Source: CALBPI01 sp963922335 (GTDB lineage: Bacteria > Pseudomonadota > Gammaproteobacteria > Steroidobacterales > Woeseiaceae). Taken from it: a stretch of DNA of 64,000 nt. The notes under the pieces are model-generated. The model did no database searches, had not been told where the DNA came from, and saw only the letters and a program-made list of their open reading frames with translations. Below are positions 15,804 to 25,336 of this stretch, piece by piece. The stretch spans positions 124,001-188,000 of the forward strand of contig CAWUIB010000002.1 in the NCBI GenBank assembly GCA_963922335.1. The letters run 5' to 3'. The position numbers and the translations under genes were made by a program. Positions within the stretch are counted from its first letter, which is position 1. Each line of letters opens with the position of its first letter.

Positions 15804-17825
15804 ATGAACCGACTCTCGGACGAGGCCAGCCTGTACCTTCAACAACACGCCAACAACCCGGTTGATTGGTGGCCGTGGGGCGAGGAAGCACTCGCCGCAG
15901 CGCGGGACACCGGCAAGCCAATTCTGCTTTCGGTTGGCTATTCCGCCTGTCACTGGTGTCACGTAATGGCACACGAGTGCTTTGAGAATCCCGAAATTGC
16001 CGCCGTGATGAATGAGCATTTCATCAACATCAAAGTGGATCGCGAAGAACGCCCGGACATCGACAAGATCTACCAAACAGCCCATCAGCTCATGGCGCAA
16101 CGCGCCGGTGGCTGGCCGCTCACGATGTTCCTGACACCAGAAGCACAATTACCGTTCTTCGGCGGCACCTACTTTCCGCCGACAGCAAAGCACGGACTGC
16201 CTGCGTTTACCGAGGTACTGGAAAAGGTTGCAGAGTTCCACAGCGGCAACCCGGACGAAGCTGCACGGCAAGGGGCTGCGGTGCAGTCGGTATTCAGCAA
16301 GCTGGAACCCGAAACGGCAGGAGACCAGGTGCTGGATTCGGCACCAGCGGACAAGCTGCGCGAATTGCTCGAAGGCCAGTTCGACACCACAAATGGCGGG
16401 TTTGGCCGGGCACCCAAGTTTCCGCAGACACCATCGCTGCGACGGTTGCTGAATCACTGGCGAGCAACGGCCACGCAACCCGAGCCGGACTTGAAAGCAT
16501 TATTAATACCTACTCTCTCGATGACACGCATGATCGAAGGCGGATTGTTCGACCAGATGGGTGGCGGGTTCTTTCGCTACTGTGTTGACACAGACTGGCA
16601 GATCCCACACTTCGAAAAGATGCTCTACGACAACGGCATGTTGTTGGAGTTGTGCATCGACTTACATCAGGCAACCGGAGAATCGCTGTTTCTCGACGCG
16701 GCCGACGCGACCATCGACTGGTTGCTTCGCGAGATGCAGTCCGAGGAGGGTCCATTCTTCGCCACGCTAGATGCCGATGCAGACGGCGTTGAGGGTGCTA
16801 CTTACACGGTGACGCCGGACGAAGTGGCAGAGGCTCTCCCGGAGGGACTGCTGGAGCGATTCAAAGAGCGCTATGGCCTCGATAAACCCGCGAACTTCGA
16901 AGGTCGATGGCATCTCACTGTGCAGAACCGCGATTCGGAGATCAGCGCAAGCGAATTGCGCGAGGCGCAAGTTGCGCTTCGTGATATACGTCGCAACCGA
17001 CCACAACCCGGTCGTGACGAAAAACTGATGACCTCGTGGAATGCGCTCACCATCAAGGGTCTCGCCAGAGCGGCCCAGCTCGGCAACGAGGGTGCGGAGA
17101 ATGCTGCGACCGAAGCATTGACAGGCATCCGTAAGCATCTATGGCGTGACGATCGTCTGGCCTCGGTCTGGCAAGAGGGCGAGCCACGAAGCGTCGGTTT
17201 CCTTGATGACTACGCGTTTCTGATCGATGCCTTAATCGAAATGCTACAGGTTCGCTGGGACCGCGAATGGTGCAAGTGGGCCATTGCGCTAACCGAGCAG
17301 ATGATCGACCGTTTTGAGGACGAAACCCTGGGAGGGTTTTTCTTTACACCACACGACGGTGAATCGCTGATGTATCGAAGCAAGCCTCTCGGCGACGATG
17401 CGACGCCCGCTGGCAACGCAATTGCCGTAAACGTCCTGACCATGCTCGGGCACCTGCTTGGTCGAACCGATTGGATCGACAAGGCGGAAAAGACGCTTCG
17501 TTGGGCGACTTCAGCACTGAAAGACTACCCGCAGGCACACGTGACCACGATTGAGTCCATGCAGCGTCATCTCGGACCGCCGGAGATGATCGTATTACGT
17601 GGATCAGGCGATCAACTCACACAATGGCAACGCGATGTACAAAGCATCTACGCACCAAATAGAGGGGTATTCGCCATCCCAACGGATGCGACCGATTTGG
17701 ATGAAGCTCTGGCAGCGCACACTGCACCGGAATCCGGTGTCACAGCGTACGTCTGTCAGGGACTCTCCTGCCTTGCACCGGTCAATGAGTGGTCAGCGCT
17801 GGCGTCGATCATTCGCAATCGATAA
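15804..17825 (+). CDS. YyaL/SSP411-type thioredoxin-fold protein with (alpha/alpha)6-barrel domain
   Basis: This 673-residue protein has an N-terminal thioredoxin-like domain (about 1-165) with the motif YSACHWCHVMAHECFENPEI, a C-x-x-C active site. A long glycoside-hydrolase-like alpha-helical barrel follows (about 200-660) with APKFPQTPSL, GGFFRYCVDTDWQIPHFEKM and MTSWNALTIKGLARA. This matches the DUF255 family (YyaL, human SPATA20), whose biochemical activity is not settled. I chose ATG 15804 (MNRLSDEASLYL), the family start, over an upstream ATG at 15759. It is a single gene that ends 24 bases from the convergent protease gene. Confidence 0.92.
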   Translation: MNRLSDEASLYLQQHANNPVDWWPWGEEALAAARDTGKPILLSVGYSACHWCHVMAHECFENPEIAAVMNEHFINIKVDREERPDIDKIYQTAHQLMAQRAGGWPLTMFLTPEAQLPFFGGTYFPPTAKHGLPAFTEVLEKVAEFHSGNPDEAARQGAAVQSVFSKLEPETAGDQVLDSAPADKLRELLEGQFDTTNGGFGRAPKFPQTPSLRRLLNHWRATATQPEPDLKALLIPTLSMTRMIEGGLFDQMGGGFFRYCVDTDWQIPHFEKMLYDNGMLLELCIDLHQATGESLFLDAADATIDWLLREMQSEEGPFFATLDADADGVEGATYTVTPDEVAEALPEGLLERFKERYGLDKPANFEGRWHLTVQNRDSEISASELREAQVALRDIRRNRPQPGRDEKLMTSWNALTIKGLARAAQLGNEGAENAATEALTGIRKHLWRDDRLASVWQEGEPRSVGFLDDYAFLIDALIEMLQVRWDREWCKWAIALTEQMIDRFEDETLGGFFFTPHDGESLMYRSKPLGDDATPAGNAIAVNVLTMLGHLLGRTDWIDKAEKTLRWATSALKDYPQAHVTTIESMQRHLGPPEMIVLRGSGDQLTQWQRDVQSIYAPNRGVFAIPTDATDLDEALAAHTAPESGVTAYVCQGLSCLAPVNEWSALASIIRNR

Positions 17826-17849
17826 ACCGCTACCTGATCCGCCAATCAA

Positions 17850-20627
17850 TTACTCGAGTTCCGATCGACGCCACTCACCGTCCTCGTAACTCACACTGAA
17901 ACCACGCCAATACTGTTTGTCGAGTTTCATTGTGATGACCTGCGGTGCATCGTTCCAATCCAATGTCTTCATCCGCAACGACTGACGATCTTCTACCGTC
18001 GACACGACTTCGAGAAAACGATCAAGATCGGGAGTTGGCTCCCCGTTTACTTCTACGATGCGGCGTCCGGCCCACAGACCATAACGCGTCGCAGGCGAAC
18101 CGTAGTTGAAATACGCAACGTACACTCCGGTCGGCTCGATACCGCGCTGGCGCGCCAACTCACGGTAGGGGTCCTGCAGCAACGCGCCCGCCCACTGTAC
18201 GACTCGGTCGGCGCTGCGCCCATCCAAAACCTCTGTACGGACACTAAGCGTCTCTATTCGATCGTCGCGCCAGATTTCCAGCACCACTTCGGGCTTCTGC
18301 GTTTCGGCAGCGAGTTCCGCAAACGTCGTGACTACCGTACCGTCGACACTGAGTAATACGTCACCAGATTGAAGCTTATCCGCAGCATCGGTGGCGGCAG
18401 CTACTCGAGAAACGGCAAGTGCTTGTCGACGATCGCCGTTCGCGCGCTCCAGCCGATCGAGCCACGCTTCAGGCAAACCCAACTTGCGTGCGCTGGCGAG
18501 CGGCACCAGGCCCCACTCTGTCTCGAGTGAATAGAATGCGCGACCGTTGCGGACTACATCGATGAACTGTTCGACCACATCCGCAGGAATACCGCGAACC
18601 GATTGACCTTCGCCCGTTGAGAAACTCGACCACGTCGAAATCACTCGTCCTCGCTTGTCACTCAATACGCCATCGACATTCGGCGCGTTGACGACGGATA
18701 TGACTTCGAGGTTGGTGTCTCGGAAACGTAACGATCGAGAGGTCGGTGCGACCAAAGGATCGACAGCCGCCACTCTGGTTTCCTGCAACACCACCCGGTG
18801 TTGTGGCGTAAGCCCGATCACCCAGACCGCATCATCCGGCTTTACGACCTCATCAGAGAACTTCGCGTCAACTACAGGTGTATCGCCGATCAATGCCGGA
18901 TCGTATTGCACCATCGCAAGATTGTGCAGCGGATGTACATACGCCACGCGAGCCGGAATCTCCAGCGAACCCGCAAAGGTCACCGTCACATCGCCCATTG
19001 CAATCGGAACGGTGTTGCGATCGACCAGCACGAAACCGCGCTTCGCATCGACAATCAAGCCACTACCGTAGTAATGCCGCTCTGCGATGCCAGAGATGTT
19101 GAACGGAAGGTCGAAGTTCACCAACACCAAAGATTTCGATAGCGTATTGGCGCGCGGATCATCCTGTGGCGGGAAAGTGGTGGATCCACCGACATCCGCC
19201 TGGCGTTCGGGGCCAGCAGGCAGCGGTTCACAAGGCCACAAACCGGTTTCATCATCGCGCGAACACAAGTTGGCACCGAACCAAGTCCGATCGATGCGCA
19301 CAATCCGCAGCACCTCCTGACGAGGCGCGTCCAGAGTGACAAAACGCAACTGCACCCGTGCGTCATCGGCAAGACCTGCGAACACCTCAGCTATCGCCTC
19401 AATATTCGGTACCGGCTTACCATCCATCTCGAGGATCACTGCTCCGCGAGGTACCGCAGCATTGCTCAGCATGTATCCAGGATTGGCGACATAAACGCCA
19501 ACCGGCGGTAGGTTGTAATGACGCGCTTGCTGATAGGAAAGCGTATTGAGAACGGCGTCGCCGAATTCGAGATAACTGGCTGGTGAGATATCTGCGAGGT
19601 CCGTTACGCTCACCGTCAACCCGATCGGCTCACCGCCGCGCTCGATCTCCAGGACGATCTCCTGATCGACGTTGTCGTCCAGAATGGCCTCGAGCGGTAC
19701 GAACGCGTTGATGAGTTCACCGTTCACCGCAACAAGAATATCGCCCGGCTCCAGCGAACCATAAACCGGGCTGTCCGGCAGCACCTGGCTGACAGTCAGC
19801 ACCCCCGTGTCATCCGGGAACTGTGCACGAAAACGGGTTTCTGTTTCCGGTCGCAAACCAAGCCGACGCAGCTCATCGTAGGGCAAACGCACCAATGTGG
19901 TTTGCAGCGTGCCGCGTGTAACAAGTTCGCCTTTGCGTACATGCTCCAACGCGCGGACGACGCGATCCAACGGCAGGAAAAAGCTCGATGCCGCACCGTT
20001 ACTTCCGCCGGCATTCAAGGCGATCACATTGCCTTCGATGTCGACGACCGGGGAGCCAGAGGAACCTCCGGATGTGCTGGAGGCGGCCTGAAAGTAGAAC
20101 GTGTTGAAGTCGTTGTAGTTGCCACGACCATATTGAGGCGCTGGCCGATCAAGTCGCGCAAGTGTGCCGGCGAGGATCGAGAGTTTCTCTCCGGCGTCGT
20201 TGCCGATCACCCTGATGTCACGACCAACGCGCGCGCCGTCGGGGTTCAAAGCGAGCGTGGCGGGTTCGATATAGCGAAGCTGCGACGGGTCGAATCGGTA
20301 AAAACCGAAATCGTGCACAGGGTCGCGGTATACCGGTTGCAGCGTGACTTCCTCATTGTTGAGGAATATCGCCTCGGCAACGACCGGTCCCGGCGTGACG
20401 ACGTGGCGGTTGGTCAGGATCAAACCACGTTTTGCGTCGACCACGAAACCAGTCGCCTGGGAACTCGTGTTCCAACCGGTATCAAACGCTCGGGTGGCAT
20501 CAATCCTGATGGAGACAATGCCTGTCGAGATATCCTCGATCGTCTTGGCCCACGTATCGCGCTCGGTCTGTGCGGACGCCACCGAGGCGACGCCGCACAA
20601 CCAGATCAGCAGCCACAGACGCCTCAT
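17850..20627 (-). CDS. Tandem HtrA/Nma111-like PDZ serine protease (second protease domain degenerate)
   Basis: This 925-residue exported protein starts with a signal peptide (cleaved near ASAQ). The first trypsin-like domain (about 30-230) has an apparent complete triad: His75 (LTNRHVV), Asp106 (HDFGFYR) and Ser190 (GGSSGSPV). PDZ domains follow (about 275-345 and 360-450). A second protease-like domain (about 500-680) keeps HPLHNLAMVQYDP but has RNTV where the His should be and no Gly-x-Ser-Gly. A final PDZ pair ends the protein. The double-protease plan is that of yeast Nma111 and its bacterial relatives. The ATG overlaps the gcvPB stop by 4 bases (ATGA), making it the last gene of the glycine cleavage operon. 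Its substrate is unknown. Confidence 0.88.
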   Translation of the reverse strand: MRRLWLLIWLCGVASVASAQTERDTWAKTIEDISTGIVSIRIDATRAFDTGWNTSSQATGFVVDAKRGLILTNRHVVTPGPVVAEAIFLNNEEVTLQPVYRDPVHDFGFYRFDPSQLRYIEPATLALNPDGARVGRDIRVIGNDAGEKLSILAGTLARLDRPAPQYGRGNYNDFNTFYFQAASSTSGGSSGSPVVDIEGNVIALNAGGSNGAASSFFLPLDRVVRALEHVRKGELVTRGTLQTTLVRLPYDELRRLGLRPETETRFRAQFPDDTGVLTVSQVLPDSPVYGSLEPGDILVAVNGELINAFVPLEAILDDNVDQEIVLEIERGGEPIGLTVSVTDLADISPASYLEFGDAVLNTLSYQQARHYNLPPVGVYVANPGYMLSNAAVPRGAVILEMDGKPVPNIEAIAEVFAGLADDARVQLRFVTLDAPRQEVLRIVRIDRTWFGANLCSRDDETGLWPCEPLPAGPERQADVGGSTTFPPQDDPRANTLSKSLVLVNFDLPFNISGIAERHYYGSGLIVDAKRGFVLVDRNTVPIAMGDVTVTFAGSLEIPARVAYVHPLHNLAMVQYDPALIGDTPVVDAKFSDEVVKPDDAVWVIGLTPQHRVVLQETRVAAVDPLVAPTSRSLRFRDTNLEVISVVNAPNVDGVLSDKRGRVISTWSSFSTGEGQSVRGIPADVVEQFIDVVRNGRAFYSLETEWGLVPLASARKLGLPEAWLDRLERANGDRRQALAVSRVAAATDAADKLQSGDVLLSVDGTVVTTFAELAAETQKPEVVLEIWRDDRIETLSVRTEVLDGRSADRVVQWAGALLQDPYRELARQRGIEPTGVYVAYFNYGSPATRYGLWAGRRIVEVNGEPTPDLDRFLEVVSTVEDRQSLRMKTLDWNDAPQVITMKLDKQYWRGFSVSYEDGEWRRSELE

Positions 20628-22108
20628 GCAGCATCTGCCTCGTTAGCACGCCACGCAATGTCGAGCTGGCGTGCCGCCTGAACATCGTCCAGTCGACGTA
20701 CAGGTAATGTAACCGGAGCAGCATGAATGCCTTGTGCATCATGCTCGGCGCGTTCGGCAACTCGAATCATCGCAGCAACGAACGCATCGAGGGTTTCCTT
20801 GTTCTCGGTCTCGGTTGGCTCGATCAGCAAGCACTCCGGGACCAGCAACGGGAAGTAGGTCGTCGGTGCGTGAAAGCCCTCATCAAGCAGCGCCTTCGCA
20901 ACATCCATCGCAGTGACATGATGCTCTTTCGCGGTGCGCTTCATCGTAATAATGAACTCGTGGCTTGCACGTCGATTCTCGAAGGCAAGATCGAAACCGG
21001 CATCCGAAAGTTTCGCCATCAAGTAATTGGCATTCAGTGTCGCGAACTCACCGACACGTCGCATACCGTCATCGCCCAACATGCGCATGTAAATGTAGGC
21101 CCGCAGCAGGACACCGGCATTCCCCATAAAGCCGGACAACCGTCCGATGCTCAATGGCATGTCCTTTTCCGATAACCAGCGATAGCCGTCATCCTCTTTG
21201 CCGACCACAGGAATCGGCAGGAAAGGCTCAAGGCGCTTCGCAACACCAACCGCACCAGAACCCGGTCCGCCCCCGCCATGCGGCGTTGAAAAGGTCTTGT
21301 GCAGATTCATGTGAATGACATCAAAACCCATATCCCCTGGTCGGCATTTCCCGAGGATCGCGTTCAGGTTGGCCCCATCGTAGTAGAGCAGTCCGCCCGC
21401 TTCATGAACGATCGCCGCGATCTCCTTGATCTTGCGTTCGAACACACCGAGCGTCGATGGATTGGTCAGCATGATGCCGGCCGTGTTGGGACCTACAGCA
21501 GCTTTCAGTGCTTCGATGTCGACATCGCCTTCCGAATCCGTCGGCAGCTCGACAACCTTGCAACCGCACATGGTTGCCGTCGCAGGGTTGGTACCGTGCG
21601 CCGCGTCCGGCACAAGGATCTCGTTGCGAGCAAGGTCACCGCGGTTGCGGTGATACGCTCGAATCATCGCGACTCCGGTCAGCTCGCCCTGTGCGCCCGC
21701 CATCGGCGTCAGCGATACAGCGCTCATGCCGGTCACAGACTTCAACATCTCCTGCAATTCAAACATGCAGGTCAGAAAGCCCTGACCGTGCGTTTCCGGT
21801 CCAAGCGGATGACGCGACAGGAATCCGGGAAGCATCGCCAATGAGTTACAAGCCCGCGGGTTGTACTTCATCGTGCATGACCCAAGCGGATAAAAGTGGG
21901 TATCGATAGAGAAGTTTTTCTGCGATAGCCGGGTGTAGTGACGCACCACTTCAAGCTCCGACACTTCCGGCAAAATAGTCTTCGTATCCCGGCGCTGCGC
22001 CAGCGGCAAATCGGAACCTTCGAGCAAGGCGTCCAACGATTCGAGCGGCGCTTGTGCTGTTGCAAATCGACCTTCGCGGGAACGTTCAAAAATCAGTTTT
22101 GATGTCAT
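20624..22108 (-). CDS. gcvPB: Glycine dehydrogenase (decarboxylating) subunit 2, P-protein beta
   Basis: This is half of the split P-protein of the glycine cleavage system, which decarboxylates glycine on PLP and passes the aminomethyl group to lipoyl-GcvH. The 494-residue protein has FYPLGSCTMKYNPRACN, PDAAHGTNPATATMCG and the PLP lysine at about 271 in HMNLHKTFSTPHGGGGPG. The gap to gcvPA is 12 bases. The 3' end overlaps the HtrA-like gene by 4 bases. E. coli uses a single fused GcvP; the split form occurs in many other bacteria and in archaea. Confidence 0.96.
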   Translation of the reverse strand: MTSKLIFERSREGRFATAQAPLESLDALLEGSDLPLAQRRDTKTILPEVSELEVVRHYTRLSQKNFSIDTHFYPLGSCTMKYNPRACNSLAMLPGFLSRHPLGPETHGQGFLTCMFELQEMLKSVTGMSAVSLTPMAGAQGELTGVAMIRAYHRNRGDLARNEILVPDAAHGTNPATATMCGCKVVELPTDSEGDVDIEALKAAVGPNTAGIMLTNPSTLGVFERKIKEIAAIVHEAGGLLYYDGANLNAILGKCRPGDMGFDVIHMNLHKTFSTPHGGGGPGSGAVGVAKRLEPFLPIPVVGKEDDGYRWLSEKDMPLSIGRLSGFMGNAGVLLRAYIYMRMLGDDGMRRVGEFATLNANYLMAKLSDAGFDLAFENRRASHEFIITMKRTAKEHHVTAMDVAKALLDEGFHAPTTYFPLLVPECLLIEPTETENKETLDAFVAAMIRVAERAEHDAQGIHAAPVTLPVRRLDDVQAARQLDIAWRANEADAA

Positions 22109-22120
22109 ATCGAACGCCCC

Positions 22121-23503
22121 TTAGCCAGCGTCACGCAGGCTCGAACCTGCACCCATCACTTCGGCCAGCGCATCGCGATAGCGCTGGATGTCTTCATCGG
22201 TCTTGGTCTCTGTGGCGCAGACCAACAATGCCGACCCGAGTTCCGGATAGAGCTCGGAGAGATCCAGTCCGCCCAACACGTCGCGCTCCGCAAGTGCCGT
22301 CAACACCGGAGCGACCGGTCGGTCAAACTGCAAGACCGCTTCGTGGAAGGTCGGGCCTTGGAATCGACGACTCACGCCAGGAACGGTGCATAAAGCGTCT
22401 ACCAGCTGGCGAGTGCGCGTGTGGCTGGAGGCCGCTACGCGCGCGAGCCCCTGCTCACCAAGCAATGACAGATACATGGTCGCCGCAGTCACCATCAGCC
22501 CTTGGTTTGTACAGATGTTCGAGGTCGCTTTCGAACGCCGGATGTGCTGCTCGCGAGCCTGCAGCGTCAGCGTGAACCCGGCCTTGCCGTCGAGGTCCTG
22601 CGTACGCCCGACGATGCGGCCTGGCAGTTGACGCACCATCGACTGACGCGTGGTCATGAATCCAAAGTAAGGTCCGCCAGACGAAAGCGGCACGCCGAGT
22701 GGTTGGCCTTCGCCGCACACGATATCAGCACCCTTCTCACCCCACTGGCCCGGGGGCTTGAGCAGCGCGAGCGCAGTCGGGTTGACGACAGCGATCACCA
22801 GCGCACCCACAGCATGGGCAGCATCGGTAAGCGCATCAACATCTTCAATCGCCCCGAAGAAATTCGGCTGCGAAATCACAACAGCAACAGGCGCCTCGTC
22901 GCCGCCGACCAATGACGCTGCATCAGCCAGTCCGCTTTCTCGATCGAAATCAGCCATTTCAAAGCGCAGACCCTGTGTTCCAGCAATGGCCTCCGCGACT
23001 TTCATGTAGGTCGGGTTGGAACCACCTGCGAACACGACGCGACGCGACTTCGATTTGCGGTTCGCGCGGACCGCCATCAATGCGGCCTCTGCGACCGCCG
23101 ATGCACCGTCATACAGCGAGGCATTGCTGGCCTCCATGCCCGTCAAACTCGCGATCATCGATTGGAATTCATAGATGACCTGCAACGTGCCCTGGCTGGC
23201 CTCTGCCTGATACGGCGTGTAGGCGCTGTAGAACTCGCCGCGCGTCGTCAGTTGCCAGACCGCCGCAGGGATATGGTGTTCGTAAGCGCCTGCGCCAATA
23301 AACGACAATGCGCTGGCGTCTTGTGCCGCTCGGTCGTGCATGAGGCGAGTCACCTGCATCTCGTTCATGGGTGCAGGAACGCCGTCGAGACCTTCGATGC
23401 GAAGCGACTCTGGGATTTCGTCGAACAAATCGTCGATCGACTCCGCGCCGATCGCCTCGAGCATCTCAGCGATGTCGGCTTCGGTATGGGGAATAAAAGG
23501 CAT
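22121..23503 (-). CDS. gcvPA: Glycine dehydrogenase (decarboxylating) subunit 1, P-protein alpha
   Basis: This is the partner half of the P-protein and forms the (alpha-beta)2 glycine decarboxylase with GcvPB. The 460-residue protein starts MPFIPHTEADIAEML and contains the family blocks SFIGAGAYEHHIPAAV, EFYSAYTPYQAEASQGTLQV, GMEASNASLYDGASA and GEGQPLGVPLSSGGPYFGFM. The PLP lysine lies in the other subunit, as expected. It follows gcvH after 17 bases and precedes gcvPB. Confidence 0.96.
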   Translation of the reverse strand: MPFIPHTEADIAEMLEAIGAESIDDLFDEIPESLRIEGLDGVPAPMNEMQVTRLMHDRAAQDASALSFIGAGAYEHHIPAAVWQLTTRGEFYSAYTPYQAEASQGTLQVIYEFQSMIASLTGMEASNASLYDGASAVAEAALMAVRANRKSKSRRVVFAGGSNPTYMKVAEAIAGTQGLRFEMADFDRESGLADAASLVGGDEAPVAVVISQPNFFGAIEDVDALTDAAHAVGALVIAVVNPTALALLKPPGQWGEKGADIVCGEGQPLGVPLSSGGPYFGFMTTRQSMVRQLPGRIVGRTQDLDGKAGFTLTLQAREQHIRRSKATSNICTNQGLMVTAATMYLSLLGEQGLARVAASSHTRTRQLVDALCTVPGVSRRFQGPTFHEAVLQFDRPVAPVLTALAERDVLGGLDLSELYPELGSALLVCATETKTDEDIQRYRDALAEVMGAGSSLRDAG

Positions 23504-23520
23504 GCTGTTGCTCCGTGCGA

Positions 23521-23916
23521 TTAGTCGTCGAGACTGTCGAGAAATTCCTGATAAGCGTCGGCGCTCATCAGCTGCTCCAGGGCGGAACGATCAGAGGGCG
23601 TAATCCGGGCAATCCAACCATCCCCATAGGGGTCTTCATTGACCTTCTCCGGAGCGTCAGAAAGGGCTTCGTTAACCGCTACCACTTCGGCCTCTAAGGG
23701 CGAGTAGACGTCTGAAGCCGCCTTGACTGACTCGACAACCGCGACGCCATCACCTGCGGTTAGACTCTGCCCGACCTCAGGTAGTTCCACATAAACGAGG
23801 TCACCGAGCGCTTCCTGCGCATGCTGAGTGATACCGAGGATCACACTGCCGTCGTCTTCAAGACGCAGCCATTCATGCTCTTCCGTATAGACCAAATCAC
23901 CGGGTACTTCTGACAT
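23521..23916 (-). CDS. gcvH: Glycine cleavage system H protein
   Basis: GcvH is the lipoylated carrier that moves the aminomethyl group between P, T and L proteins. The 131-residue protein shows YTEEHEWLRLEDDG and GITQHAQEALGDLVYVELP, and the lipoyl-lysine is in VESVKAASDVYSP. The ATG at 23916 (MSEVPGDLVY) is preferred over a GTG three codons upstream, because the AGGAG lies ten bases before the ATG and only two bases before the GTG. It lies 24 bases after gcvT in the operon. Confidence 0.96.
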   Translation of the reverse strand: MSEVPGDLVYTEEHEWLRLEDDGSVILGITQHAQEALGDLVYVELPEVGQSLTAGDGVAVVESVKAASDVYSPLEAEVVAVNEALSDAPEKVNEDPYGDGWIARITPSDRSALEQLMSADAYQEFLDSLDD

Positions 23917-23940
23917 TGAGACCACGCTCCTGAAAAAGAA

Positions 23941-25035
23941 TTAAACCGAAACCAGAATTTTTCCTTTGCGCACGAACGGCGGGTTCACCACGCTCGCCGC
24001 AAGCCGTCTGCCGCGTACTTCGACCTCAACCCGCTCGGGCGAGTCCACTGAAATACGTGCCAACGCGATCGATCGCTCCAACGTCGGAGAAAACCCGCCG
24101 CTGGTGATTTCTCCGAGCTCCCCGCCCTCGGGGGCCAGCACCGTCTGATGATCTCTCACGACACCGCGGTCGAGTACGACGAGCCCGACTAACTTGCGAG
24201 CCGGGGTCTGTTCCTGCAACGCGCCCTCACCGACAAAATCACGTGCACCAGCGAAGTCGACCGTCCAGGAGAGATTCGACTCGAGCGGCGAGGTAGATTC
24301 ATCCATATCTGACCCGTAGAGGTTCAAGCCCGCCTCCAGACGAAGCGTATCCCGAGCACCCAGACCTGCGGGCGCGATGCCAGCCGCGGCCAGCGACGAC
24401 CATGTGGCCGGCGCGTCGTTCGCCGGCATGATGATTTCCCAACCGTCTTCCCCGGTGTATCCGGTCCGCGCGACAAACCAGTCGCCGTCAAAGACGGCGC
24501 GAAAGGGTTTCAATGTTTGCACGCGCTCCTGCAAAACCGCCGGCAAAACGCCTGCCGCGAGCTCGCGCGCGCGCGGTCCCTGCACGGCGATCATCGCAAG
24601 GTCGGATCGCTCGCGAAGCGTCACCGCAAACGCCTCCGCAACCTGCGCCATCCATTCGAGATCCTTGTCTCGCGTCGCAGCGTTCACGACGAGCCGGTAG
24701 CTGTCGCCACCCATCCAGTAGGCGATGAGATCATCGATAACCCCACCATCGGCATTCAACATGCAGGTGTAGATCGCCTGCCCTTCTGTTGCGCACTTGT
24801 TGATGTCATTAGCGAGCAAGCGCTCCAGAAACGCTTTCGGTTGGCCCGCTTCACCGGTGATATCGACCACCGTCATGTGCGATACGTCGAACATACCAGC
24901 GGAGCGCCTCACAATGTGGTGCTCCTCGAGTTGCGAGCCATAGTGAAGCGGCATATCCCAGCCGCCAAAATCCACCATCTTCGCACCCGCCTCAACATGG
25001 GTCTGGTGCAAACAGGTCTTGGAAAGATTGGTCAT
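23941..25035 (-). CDS. gcvT: Aminomethyltransferase, glycine cleavage T protein
   Basis: GcvT releases ammonia from the aminomethyl-lipoyl arm and makes 5,10-methylene-tetrahydrofolate, the cofactor used by ThyA. The 364-residue protein has MVDFGGWDMPLHYGSQ, MFDVSHMTVVDITG, ARTGYTGEDGWEI and GARDTLRLEAGLNLYG, all family-typical. The ATG at 25035 follows a TTG codon and is preceded by GGAG at a proper distance. It is the first gene after the tandem glycine riboswitch, with 50 bases between aptamer and start codon. Confidence 0.97.
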   Translation of the reverse strand: MTNLSKTCLHQTHVEAGAKMVDFGGWDMPLHYGSQLEEHHIVRRSAGMFDVSHMTVVDITGEAGQPKAFLERLLANDINKCATEGQAIYTCMLNADGGVIDDLIAYWMGGDSYRLVVNAATRDKDLEWMAQVAEAFAVTLRERSDLAMIAVQGPRARELAAGVLPAVLQERVQTLKPFRAVFDGDWFVARTGYTGEDGWEIIMPANDAPATWSSLAAAGIAPAGLGARDTLRLEAGLNLYGSDMDESTSPLESNLSWTVDFAGARDFVGEGALQEQTPARKLVGLVVLDRGVVRDHQTVLAPEGGELGEITSGGFSPTLERSIALARISVDSPERVEVEVRGRRLAASVVNPPFVRKGKILVSV

Positions 25036-25085
25036 CAAGAGGCTCCGAGCAGACGCTGAACACGAACCGCGACGAGCGCAGTCTA

Positions 25086-25270
25086 GCCCCTCTGTCCGTT
25101 GACCTGAGAGATCTGCCGCGACCGAAAATGCTGGTCGCCGTCCCCTTCGGTGGGCAGTTTCGCTGCCGCTCTCCAGAGCCGATCAGATGCTGCAGTCCGG
25201 TGACCTGAGCGTTTCCGGGCAGGTTGCGCCTTCGGTGGTCAGCATGCGCTGACGCTCTCCCGCAGCATCG
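25086..25270 (-). promoter_or_regulatory. Tandem glycine riboswitch (two aptamers)
   Basis: The leader of gcvT, read on the minus strand, contains two copies of the glycine aptamer pattern. The first has GGGAGAGCG, then ACCACCGAAGGCGCAA and a closing CGCTCAGGT-CACCGGAC (about 25187-25266). The second has CTGGAGAGCGGC, CACCGAAGGGG and CTCTCAGGT-CAACGGACAGAG (about 25087-25182). These conserved GAGAG, CCGAAGG and CAGGT-ACGGA elements define the family. Tandem aptamers ahead of gcvT usually switch the operon on when glycine is high. No strong terminator hairpin with a T run lies between the second aptamer and gcvT, so control may act at translation or by another structure. Confidence 0.93.
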
Positions 25271-25285
25271 CTGGATCGAGTCGAA

Positions 25286-25314
25286 AGGATAGCGACAGCG
25301 CTGCGCGATTGCCA
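25286..25314 (-). promoter_or_regulatory. Promoter of the riboswitch-gcv operon
   Basis: Read on the minus strand: -35 TGGCAA (25314-25309), a 17-base spacer and -10 TATCCT (25291-25286). The start of transcription would be about 25279, just upstream of the first glycine aptamer. Confidence 0.5.
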
Positions 25315-25336
25315 GTCCGGACCGATCGAAGCGTCA

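Noticed and set aside
18000..19100. Frameshift or decay of the second protease domain in the 925-residue protein
   Set aside because: The frame is open throughout and the following PDZ domains are intact; loss of the triad is typical of this double-HtrA architecture and not evidence of a pseudogene.
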